Assembly: GCA_021397845.1 (NCBI GenBank)
Contig: CM038039.1
Span: 180,084,526-180,148,525, forward strand
DNA: 64,000 nucleotides
DNA from: Areca catechu
Lineage: Eukaryota > Streptophyta > Magnoliopsida > Arecales > Arecaceae
Direction: 5' to 3'
In this document: in pieces, positions 1 to 10,878 of the stretch
Position numbering within the stretch: position 1 is the first letter of the stretch
Layout of the letters: each line of letters opens with the position of its first letter
The notes under the pieces: model-generated
What the model was told of the DNA's origin: nothing
The model's input: only the letters and a program-made list of their open reading frames with translations
The model's database searches: none
Position numbers and translations under genes: made by a program

Positions 1-415
1 ATCATATCCTAATCACTTATGCCACAGATCCAAGTGATCATAATCCAAGCTTCGATATCATTTTATCATGTCTTAATAACCATCATGTTAATTTCTAATC
101 ACTTATATCACAGTCTATAATTATATCAAAATTAAATTTCCAAAATAAATCAAATTCATAATATAACTCAAAATATACCTTCATATATCAATTATCTAGC
201 TTCAATGATATTTTTTCAAAAATTAAGCTAAGAGAGTTTAATCCAATATTTTATTTATGCAAGCTTTCTATACTTAGCAAAATCTTTGGAACCATAACAT
301 ATACCTATCAAAAAAATTAAATAAACTTTTAGTATCGATAATTATTCCAAAATATTTAATCAAAATCCTAACTCTACCCCTCTCACTAATTAAATCATCT
401 CAATTTTAAACCTTT

Positions 416-427
416 GCTCTAATACCA
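416..427 (-). other. Primer-binding site, initiator-Met type
   Basis: On the minus strand this reads TGGTATTAGAGC, one base away from TGGTATCAGAGC, the complement of the initiator-Met tRNA 3' end. It lies seven bases from the LTR end. The equivalent site of the other unit is at 4300-4311 (TGATATTAGAGT). Confidence 0.75.
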
Positions 428-434
428 TTAAATC

Positions 435-2397
435 TGTCATGCCTTGACCCAAAGCCCAAGCTACGCATACGACAAATGACTGTATATCCTTAGAATTCAA
501 TTTCATCGAATATGCAAGGCCTATCCTTTTAATTAGGCAACGGTATAAAATAAATTCACTAATTATTTATTATTTTTAGAATTTTTTTATCAAGGTTGAT
601 AAGTAGATAAAATTCAACTAAAATTTAAGATACATCATAAACTAAGGGATTAACACCTAAACCCTAGCTTCTCGCTAACTGGTACCAAAGCTCGATTGAT
701 CTTTCGGATCTATAACAAAAATATAGAAAACAAAGGATGAGCTTTATAGGCTCAATAAGTTATCATCACCATCTGCACAAATATGCTAACAATAATTTTT
801 AAACATATACAAATCATTTATCACAGAATAATAGCTCATGACAAATAAAAATACAACATCATATTAATATGCACATTTAATTACAAACGATACAACTATG
901 GATGGCCAACAGCTGCCACACATGGCTAAAAATAAAAGGCAACTAGCTCCTGACTATACATACTGTACATCGATCTGTGCCAGGATCACCATACTAAAGG
1001 ACCGGAAAGAGACTAGGTCTCGTAAGATCATAGTTGGATTAGTGAGTATCAATACCAACACACATAACAATTTGTTATATGCAATTCAATGCAGATCAAA
1101 TTATGTTATACATATTTAACATTTTATAACATTCATAATATATTTAGCATGTAATACTAGAGGTCAAGATAACTTACCTAAAACTGATTCTATCAAGAAT
1201 ACGCAACTTAAATCCAAGATCCTCGATACTCCCATACTGATAAAGGTAATGAAGGCTTTGATAAAATAAGTTAAATAATTAATCCTAAATCCAATAAAAA
1301 AATAAGGTAAAAGATTTTTTGATCTGGTCTAAGGCCAGGTTAGATCTAGATATCTATTTAGGTATGGTTGATGGAAATCAGGTTAATCAACAAGAAAATA
1401 ATCTAAATATCCAAATTGATTTCATAAAAAAAAAAATTTCTTTTCTCTCCTCTCTCTCCTCTTCTCTCTCCCTTTTCTCTCTCCTCTTCCCTCTCCTCTT
1501 CTCTCTCCTCTTTCTCTATATTCTTTCTCTCTCCTCTCTCCTCTTATTTTTCTCTCTCCTCTCTCTCTTCTTTCTACTCTCTCTTTCTCCTTTTCTCTCT
1601 CTTCTTCTCTTTTCTCTTCCTTCTTTATCCTCTCTCCTCTCTCTCTTCTTTCTCCCTTCTCTTTCTCTCTACTCTCTCTCCCTCCTCTTCTCTTTCTCTC
1701 TCCTCTCTCTCCTCTTCTCTTTCTCTCTCCTCTCTCTCCTCTTTTCTCTCTCCTCTTTCTCTCTCCTCTCTTTTTTCTTCTTTTCTTCGTTTTCTTTCTT
1801 TTCTTTTTTTCTTTCCTTCTTCTTTCTTTTCTTTTCTTCTTCCTAGTTCTTCTCTTTGGCTTGATCGAATAGGCCTCCGGTGTCCCATGGATGGGGACCG
1901 AAGGAGGGGTGGCAGTCCACCAGAATCTAACCGGAGGGAATAGGGATGGGGGTCGCCGGTGCATCCGTGGCCATCCCGACCACTGGTAAAGAATCGGAAG
2001 GAGGATGGAAGAGATCCATCCCATGTTGTCTAAAAAAAATATAAATCAAGGGTTGAAGAAGAAGAGAACTCACCGATGACAGTCCAGGGCGGTCAGCCAC
2101 TGGAGAAGGAAAGAGAATCAGTGAAAATCTTGATGATGGAGGGGGTTAAAGAGGAGAAATGAGAAGATTTTTTCTCACCGTACGAGGAAAAACTCAATCG
2201 ATCGAGTCCTCCTCCCCTCCATGACACTCCATTGGCTGACTCAACTCTCCCACGGCTCCTTTCCGCACTCTTCGGTGATCATTCCAATCAAGCAAAAAGG
2301 GAGGAGATCTCCTATTTCGATAAGCATTTTATATTTTTTATGATGGGTTGAAGTTGGCTAGGCCTGCCAACTTTAGCCCAAAAGTCCTATTTTCACA
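435..2397 (-). repeat. LTR (middle copy) of tandem non-coding element
   Basis: Runs on the plus strand from TGTCATGCCTTGACCC to CCTATTTTCACA, so it has TG...CA ends. It is bounded on the left by a primer-binding site complement (416-427) and on the right by a polypyrimidine stretch (TTCTCCCCCTG, minus-strand polypurine tract, 2398-2408). It aligns with 4319-6528 over its whole length. It contains a 412-bp nearly pure pyrimidine tract. Confidence 0.82.
1436..1847. repeat. Polypyrimidine tract inside LTR
   Basis: About 410 bases of almost only C and T, made of irregular CTCTCTCCT, TTTCTCTCTCC and TTCTTT units. The opposite strand is a purine tract. It sits inside the LTR and has a counterpart at 5525-5985. 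Open frames here on either strand are produced by composition and are not genes. Confidence 0.9.
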
Positions 2398-4318
2398 TTC
2401 TCCCCCTGTTAAAATAATTTTGTTTTCGAAATTAGCTTGCTTGAGGTTTAAACTTTAGAGGTACCCAATCCTCATGACTTTCAGATTAAAGAATCAATAT
2501 TCTTGTTCAACTTTAAATAATTTTAAACCACCACACTTTCATTGTGCACACTGATATAAATTATTAAATCATTTAATTTCATTAGGTAAATTTCTGATAA
2601 TGATACCACTATACTTTAGTGTCTAAACAAAATCTAACATTCAAATATTTTAAATTAAACAAGGCCAAAACTATTAAATTTTCTTGTCCTTATTAGGTCT
2701 CGTGCATATTACTTCAAATTTAAATCTTGATCTATTTTCTATGTTCAAAGCCTTTGCTTAAAATTGTAATATCCATTCAAGACATCAATAATTCTAGTCT
2801 AAGTCTGAACTATTTATGCTTTCCTTAATAATTCGATTAGACAATCTAGATCAACTTTTTATTTTGAAAAGTTAACATTAATTCAAACAAAATAAATGAC
2901 TTTAAATCAATACTCTTATGAATAAGATCAACATACGATCTTGCCATGATTCTTAGCATCAATTAACAAATCATCTAAAATATTATCCTTCATAAATTAA
3001 ACCATATAAGTCTTCTATTACCCATTTTCTTCGCTCTATGCAACATCAGTAGTAAGGTAATCTAAATATTCTCATAGATCTAACATTTGACTTAGAGTTC
3101 AACATACCCAATAATCTCCATCAAATATATGGAATATCAAGTAATTCAATTCAAGACTACTAATATAAGTCATCAAAGATTCTACCAAGATATACATACC
3201 ATATCCACATAATATCATTTAATCCACTAATAGCAAATTATAAATCTATGCATTATCCCAAATACATTTTCTATTACATGTTTTCAATAATAATCCACAT
3301 AATGATTCGTTAAAAAATTATCATTCTTAATATCTTTAAACTTTTTTCATAACCTATACCTCGAATATCTTTTTGCAATAGTCCCAAATTTTACAATCAA
3401 GTAATTAACAATAAAACTCACATGCTATCATGATCTTTATTCATATCATGTTTAAGTATTCAAAATTATTCAATTAATAATTGAACATATATATTCAGCA
3501 TAACATAACAACACACTATACTTCTAGGCCAATACTTCAAAGCTCAATCAAATCCATTTATCAAAGATAAAGATACATTTTATCTAGCTCTTCAATATCC
3601 ATAATATGCTTACTTATCATAATCAAATAGTATAAATCATTCAGTCCTCTTTCACTCATCTAAGATCAATCTCATTACTTATATTAGAGACAAAAATCAT
3701 GTTCCTCTTTTTTTTGCTAATCATATACCAGATCTTATATACAATACCTAGGGACTAGAAATCCAAACTTTGAATACATTCTTGTAATTTTTATCATATT
3801 CTATTTGATTATAACACTAAGTTCAAATATCTCTTAAATCACAATCAATAGTAATCACAATCTAAATTTTAATATCACTCAAATCATATCCTAATCATTT
3901 ATGCCACAGATCCAAGTGATCATAATCAAAGCTTCGATATCATTTTGTCACGCCTTAATAACCATCATGTTAATTTCTAATCACTTATATCACAGTCTAT
4001 AATTATATCAAAATTAATTTTTAAAATATATCAAATCCATAATATAACTCAAAATATACCTCCATATATCCATTATCTAGCCTTGATGATATTCTTCCAA
4101 AAATTAAACTATGAGAGTTTAATCTAATATTTTATTTGTGCAAGCTTTCTATACTTAGCAAAATTTTTGGAACTATAACATATACATATTAAAGAAAATT
4201 AAATAAACTTTAAGTATCGACAATTATTCTAGAATATTTAATCAAAATTCTAAATCTATCCCACTCTCACTAACTAAATCATCTTGATCTTAAACCTTTA
4301 CTCTAATATCATTAAATC
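2398..4318 (-). mobile_element. Internal region of tandem non-coding element
   Basis: AT-rich sequence between the two LTRs, without any open frame or recognisable gag, protease, reverse transcriptase or integrase. The minus-strand polypurine tract lies at 2398-2410 and the primer-binding site at 4300-4311, so the priming signals of a retroelement are kept while coding capacity is absent. The last part (3885-4318) matches 1-434. This is the pattern of a large non-autonomous LTR derivative. Confidence 0.75.
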
Positions 4319-6528
4319 TATCACGCCCCGACCCAAAGCCCAAGCCAAGCATACAATAGATGGCCGTATATCCTTAGGGATCAATTTCATCGAATATTCA
4401 AGGCCTATCTTTATAACCAACAATCAGGCAATGGTATAAAATAAATTCACTAATTATTTATTATTTCTAGAATTTTTCTATCAAGGTTGACAAGTAGATA
4501 AAATTTAACTAAAATTTAAGATAAATAATAAACTAAGGGATTAATACCTAAATCCCAGCTCCTCACTAACTAGTCCTAAAGTCCTATTAATCTTCTGGAT
4601 ATGTAAGAAAAATAAAAAAAATAAGGGATGAGCTTTACAGGCTCAGTAAGTTATTATCATCTATAATATATACATAAATATACCAACAATAATTTACAAA
4701 CATACACAGATCATTCTTCACAGAATAACAGCTCATGGCAAATAAAAATGAAACATCATGTTAATATGCACATTCAATTACAAATGACACGATTATGGAT
4801 GGCCAATAATTTACTTTACTCTCCTAGTCTCTCTAATTTTGGCCACAATCAGTCCGTGGCTAGCTTTAAAAGAGATTAGATCCTGACTACACATACCGAC
4901 AACCGATTATGTACTAATGATCATCCCACTAGAGGTCCAGAAGGAAACTAGCTTTAATATCACAAGAAAAAATATGCATCCTCAGTATGTACCAACAACT
5001 GCCATGCATGGCTAAAAATAAAAAGCAACTAGCTCCTAACTATACATACCGTACATCGATCATGTACCAGTGATAATCCCACTGGAGGTCCAGAAGGAGA
5101 CTAGATCCTCGTGTGACCATAGTCGGACTAGAGAGCATCAACATCAACACACACAACAATATATGCAATTCAATGCAGATCAAATTATGCTATACATATT
5201 TAACATTCATAACATTCATAACATATTTAGCCTATAATATGAGAGGTCAAAATAACTTACCTGAAATTGATTCTATCAAGAACACATAACTCAAACCCTA
5301 GATCCTCAATACTTCCATACTGATAAAAATAATAAAGGCTCTGAGAAAATAAGTTAAATAATTAATCCTAAATCTAATAAAAAAATAAGATAAAAGATTT
5401 TTTGATCTGGTCTAGGACTAGGCTCGATCTAGATATCTATTTAGATCCGATTGATAAGAATCAGGTTAATCAACAAGAAAATAGCTTAAATATCCAAATT
5501 GATTTCACAAAATTTATTTATTTATTTATTTTTATTCTTTTTCTTCTCTCGCCTCTTCTTCTCTCTCCTCTCTCTCCTTTTCCTCTCTCTTCTTTCTCTC
5601 TCCTCTTCCTCTCTCTTCTTTCTCTCTCCTTTTTTTCTCTTTCTCTCTCCTTTATATTTTCTCCTCTTTCTCTCTCTCTTCTTCCTCTCTCCTCTTTCTC
5701 TCTCTTTTTCTCTTTCTCTCGCTCTCCCCTCTTCTCTTTCTCTCTGCTCTCTCCTCTTCCTCTCCTTCTTTCTCTCTCCTTTCTCTTTCCTCCTCGTTCT
5801 CTCTCTCTCTCTCTCCCTCTTCTCTTTTCTCTTCTCTCTCTTCTCTTCTCTCTCTCTTCTTTCTCTCACTTTTTTCTCTCTCTTCTTTCTCTCTCCTCTT
5901 TCTCTCTCTTCTTCTCACTCTTTTTCTTTCTTTTCTTTTCTTTTTTTTATTTCCTTCTTCATTCTTTTTTTTCCTTCTTCCTAGTTCTCTTTGGCTCGGT
6001 CGAATAGGCCTCCGGTGTCCCATGGATGGAGACTGAAGAAGGGATGGCAGTCCACCAGAATCTGACCGGAGGGAGTAGGGATGGGGGTCACCAGTGCATC
6101 CGCGACCATCCCGACCACTGGCAAAGAACCAGAAGGATAATGAAAGATATTCATCCCATGCTATCCAAAAAAAACTATAAATCAAGGGTTGAGGAAGAAG
6201 AGAACTCACCGGCGACAGTCCAGGACGACTGGCCACTGGAGAAGGGAAGAGAATCAATGAAAATCTCAACGATGAGGAAGATTTTAAAGGAGAGAAACGA
6301 GGGGATTTTTCCTCGCTATACGGGAAAGAACTCGATTGATCGAATCCTCTTCCCCTCCACGACACCCAACTAGCCGACTCCAACTCTCTCACGGCTCTCT
6401 TCCGCACTCCCCGGCGATCATTCCGATCGAGCCAATAGGAAAAGGAGTTCCTCTATTTTGGTAAGCTTTTTTTTTTTTTGTGCTAGGTTGAAGTCGACTG
6501 GACCTACCAACTTTGGTCCAAAAGCCCA
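4319..6528 (-). repeat. LTR (right copy) of tandem non-coding element
   Basis: Begins TATCACGCCCCGACCC (TG changed to TA) and matches 435-2397. It is about 250 bases longer. Part of the excess is a partial internal duplication (about 4795-4985 against 4988-5115) that the other LTR has only once. The match fades near AAAAGCCCA at about 6528, ten bases before the expected CA end, so the terminus is eroded or truncated. Confidence 0.78.
5525..5985. repeat. Polypyrimidine tract inside LTR (second copy)
   Basis: About 460 bases of nearly pure C/T, the counterpart of the tract at 1436-1847. Its unit order and length differ from the first copy, as expected for slippage-prone sequence. It codes for nothing I can support. 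Confidence 0.9.
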
Positions 6529-8140
6529 GGGATGCCACTTAAAGTGCCTCAAATTTGTAGCTGAATGAATTGGAAGACTGGGGCATACAAGTCTGCTAGT
6601 GCATTTTGGGGGCCAGAAAAAACATATAGATCTTGCTGATCAGGACGATAAAAGTGCTAGTTCACTGGCTGCTGAACTATATTAGAGTTCTTGACAAAAT
6701 ACGTTGCTGGTATTCTCCCTTCAAGTCAGCGTTATCGGATATCTCCAAAGAGCTCACATTGGAATGCTCCCCTTTTTTTGGGTACTTCTCCAATGCTTCC
6801 TCTCACTGCCACCTCTACTTGTGAATTCCTTCAAATTGAATGGTGCTTCGTGTGATCATATCAATACTACAGCACCGGATCCTATTGTAATTCTAGTGCT
6901 AAAGCATGTTTAGGGGAGAGTAGTACGATGGATGGCTCTCGGTGGTCCTTGTATTGCAACCCCTCTTTTAATCCCTTTCTTGGCCTTTTAACTAAAGATC
7001 AAGGGTAGTTCACACTGTTACCATTTTGTTAGGATGCATTGAATTTTTAGTTGAAATACACTTTGTTCCTTGTCTGTCTTGCTCGTTTAGTCTTTTGCAC
7101 TAGTCTTGGCTCAATAAATGGACCTATTCAGTCTCAACTTAACAAGCAGCGCTCATGCCTCAAATTTCACGCTCTTGACATAAAAATAAAGTCAAGCATG
7201 AATTCTCTGGCTAACGAAGATTATGATACTTTTTTTGGAAGCCAAAAAGATGCTACGGCTGATATCTGGCTCAATTAAGCTCAGTTTATTAGGAAACAAG
7301 TTTGGGCATTTTCAACCGGGCACTACTCAAGCTTGAGCATCTCTTATATATGGCAAGCAAGATCTGAACATCCCATAGCTTACTTTCCTTGTTAACGCAG
7401 AGATTATGAGATTAACTCCCTCTCTCTGTGTGCGCGCGCGCGCCTGCGCAACAAGTACATGATGTGAGACATATCTATGCGAGTGAATCAGCAGCCATTG
7501 TCAGCATATATAATGCAGCAACACAAGCACACCAAGAGAACCAGAGGCAAAGACTAGCTGTGGTCCCAAGAACCCCAAGGGGGACACTTCAATGGGTAGC
7601 AGAAAGATTCAGAGCTCTATTTCACCAACATTACCCGCTTGGACTTTGACATAAACAGAGTAAAAGGAGGCAAAATAATTGTTAAGAGCTGGAATGAAAG
7701 AGACCCAGCAACCCTGCATGCCTTTGAGGCCAAACAGTACTCATTTCAGTATTGGTTTTAGGTGGCTCCGTGAGCCCCACAGCTTTCGTGCATCACAAAT
7801 GACAAACAACACACGATGCAAGCACTTCTTTCCTCGCAAGCGCAGCACTTCGGCATCACGCCACAAACAAAACGAAAATTCAACTCGATATAAGCTTGCT
7901 AAGAATGAAATCCACCTGAAGGATTCCTGCACAGACTTCCGCAGATTATGATGTATATATACAAGTACCAAGCCAGGATAGGGCAACATAAATTTTGGAA
8001 ATATCATAGCCATATCCACAACTTTTCGGTTCTTGTTTTGCTTACAGTATGGAAAATCACTAAATAAATACCAGTTCCAAATTCACTAAAACTAGACACA
8101 CCACCTTTTTATACTATATCTTTCTCCAAGGTACAACTAA
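6529..8140. other. Gene-free interval between LTR element and gene 3' end
   Basis: Single-copy-looking sequence with balanced base composition and no sustained open frame, RNA gene or retroelement domain that I can identify. A short GC dinucleotide run lies at 7431-7443. The stretch at 6540-7060 has the texture of a plant 3' untranslated region on the plus strand, but no coding exon upstream supports that, because the LTR element lies there. Confidence 0.5.
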
Positions 8141-8146
8141 TTTATT
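8141..8146 (-). terminator. Candidate polyadenylation signal of the CCCH gene
   Basis: Minus-strand AATAAA about 400 bases past the stop codon at 8545-8547. It is the first canonical signal that I noticed downstream. A 3' untranslated region of 8146-8544 is an inference from this. Confidence 0.35.
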
Positions 8147-8544
8147 TGCGGCTGACCTAAGATATCAACAACATTTGGTCAAGAAAAACCATCCACTTGA
8201 AATGGTCATTCTCACCGGCTTCTTGATGTTGGACTAATTTAACCAGCAACTACTTTCTGAATCCTGCATGATTGCTGGCTTCATTCCTCCCTATGTAATC
8301 TTTTCTTTTCTGAGACATCACCGAAATCATGCTTCTTTGATAACAGTGAAGTTTGGACCTTTTTAGCTGTACTTGTATCATTACTTCAACCTTCTCCAAT
8401 GGTAACTTGCAGAGAAGCATCTGTTCCTCTGACTGTTGGGTATGCAACTAGCTAGGACCTTAGAAGCTAAATAAGTTAGCAGATGAAACTGTCTTTATCT
8501 AACTGGAGAACAGACTCTGTTCTTCTATTTGTTTCAGAGTTTCT

Positions 8545-10842
8545 TTATATGACTGCAGAAATGCTGCTTTCTACTGGTGGCGATGCAAACGGGCTCTCTG
8601 GAAGATCTATTTGGCTGCTGCAAACGAGTACCCAAAATGCATTAGCTAATTTTCAGGAGATCCTAATCTATAATGATGAAGACAATCCTCCACGACAAAG
8701 AAATAAATAAAGAAAATTATTAATAAGAAAGCATTGCATTGTGGAGAAACTCTTTGGAAAAACTGTTGAAGCTTAAAACTTTTTAACCTGAAAGCCAAAT
8801 TTTTCCTCCATAATTAAATTTTGCACCCATCTTGATTGCAACCAAGCAGAACCAGTTCTATACAAGGTGATTGAAGGCAACAAGATATCTTCTCAAACTA
8901 ATTCCTACCTAGTTATTTTCTCTTGTTTGCTGCCATTCTAGTTCTACCATGTTGTTATATAAAATATTGATGGAGTTATCAACACATGGGTGGAAAATGA
9001 ACAAACTCAAAGTTGTGGTTGTGGGATACTAACAAAGTATAACTTATGTTTAAGCAACCAATTCTATAAAATTGTAGTTAAGAATAAATTCATGCCTCCA
9101 GTTTGGTGGCAGTTACTATTTTTCTCCTAAGCAAAACAACTGCTTCAGCTTACCTCTCCTGCTCACCATTACCGTTGCTTGAATGTTTATTTTTATGATC
9201 ACTTGTGGATTCATTGTTCAGAGCATCAAGCATATAGCTGAAATGATCTGCCATCAGGAACTTATTTGGACCTGGACAAACATAGAGAAGACACTCTTCA
9301 TGTGCACAAGACATTCAAAAACAAGAACATTTTTTCTTCAATTAGGAAAAATTCACCAGACCTTCCGAGACTTCAAATTCCTCCATTTTACTTAAGTAGG
9401 AGAATTGAGAGTGGGGTTTGATGGCTAAGTTGAGCTCAGAGAGATGCCTTCTCTCAAGTTCAGCCAATTTTTCCTGCTCCTCCATCTGCTGCCTCCTGAT
9501 TATTCTAGATCTACCAGATTCCCTTTGCACTTATAAGAAAATAAAATGATATTTAATGAATTTTGAAATGAAGAAATTCCTAATATAAAAAGAAGGAACT
9601 TATGAGACAAAATAAAATGACAAAGATATCTACTGCTTCTACAGAAGGCCTACTCACTTGCATGGAGCACAGGATCCATTTCAATACTGTGAGGATGATA
9701 AATTGTGGGTTCAACTTTCTCCAAATAGGTTCTGCAATACAAATAAATAAATAAATAAATAATAAAAATCAAAGAGCATTACCCATGATGAAATCTAAAC
9801 TTAAAATAAAAGGCTGCATTTGTGTGTCGCTCTATGTGCTGTATATGTGTCATTATTACATGATGTTTTACACAGCTATTTAAAGAGTTTAAACTAAGTG
9901 GATGACTTCAACTACAAGTCTATTGAGATGGAACTATTAAGATGAAACATTCCAGCACCAAAAAATAATAGCTTGACCAGAAAAGAAATGATAATAAACA
10001 ATATGCCACCACCCAACAATCCAACTCATAAATATATCTGGATTCACTGCATAGGAAAAAAGAAAAATATTAAAAGTGAAAAACTGCATGCAGTTTTGCC
10101 TCAATGATTAGCTGAAGGGAAACATGTTAGAGGCCATGCATATGAGCCTGGATTGTGCCATTACAGTACAAAAGACAAATCAGCCTAACCAAATTACATT
10201 ACCCCATCTTCACCTTTCTTGCTTATAACAAGTTTTGACTTTCTATTCTTTTGAAGTTTCATAAATCCAAGCATCTTCAAGATAATTCCATTATCCACCT
10301 AAATCAACAAGATAATATAAAAATTAATATAAATTAATATATATAAATTAATATAATTAAGAAAGCAGACACTGAGTTTCTATTGTACTGGCTTGCAGTA
10401 CAGCGGGCCTTGATCTTCGTAACCGCTCCATGATAACCTTTTAACGCACCACAAAACACATAATGGCAAAATTGAATCTCCGAGTCAACCATATATTGCA
10501 TCCTAGCCCGAAGCAGAAACCCGAGTTTCCACTTCAGAACAAACCTAAACTGTACCCAGCATTTTGGTGCCAAGGTTTGAGGTTTTGGTTGAAACATGTC
10601 CATTTTGGACAAGACCGGTCCAAAACTAATTGAAATTTTCAGCTATGGTTAGCCAGTTTCAAATGAACTTGACCAGTACTGATGACTTTTGATTTTATTT
10701 GTCTCACAACTATGCACACATGCACAATCATACATATATATATATACATATATATATACATATATATGTAGAGATACATATATTTATTTATTTAATATGT
10801 ATGTACATACACACATATATATATATATGTGTATGTATGTGT

Positions 10843-10878
<36 letters not shown>

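Larger units (their letters stand above)
1..6528 (-). mobile_element. Tandem non-coding LTR retrotransposon (Gypsy-like, LARD-type)
   Basis: Two long terminal repeats (435-2397 and 4319 to about 6528) flank a 1.9-kb internal region. Bases 1-434 repeat the last 434 bases of that internal region, so the arrangement is LTR-internal-LTR-internal with a period of 3884 bases. Read on the minus strand, each LTR is followed by a primer-binding site like TGGTATTAGAGC, which pairs with initiator-Met tRNA, and is preceded by a GGGGGAGAA polypurine tract. The nearby AATTTCGAAAAC motif resembles the end of chromovirus coding regions. No gag or pol homology is visible, so any movement would have used enzymes made elsewhere. 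Sharing of an LTR between units suggests unequal recombination. The left end lies outside the window, so no target duplication can be tested. Confidence 0.8.

Noticed and set aside
1319..2024. Long open frames on both strands rich in Leu/Ser/Phe or Arg/Glu/Lys (also 5402-6407)
   Set aside because: They are produced by the C/T tract in the LTR, occur on both strands at once and change between the two LTR copies.
6529..7300. Possible plus-strand gene end beside the left LTR element
   Set aside because: Texture resembles a 3' untranslated region, but no exon, splice pattern or domain supports it.
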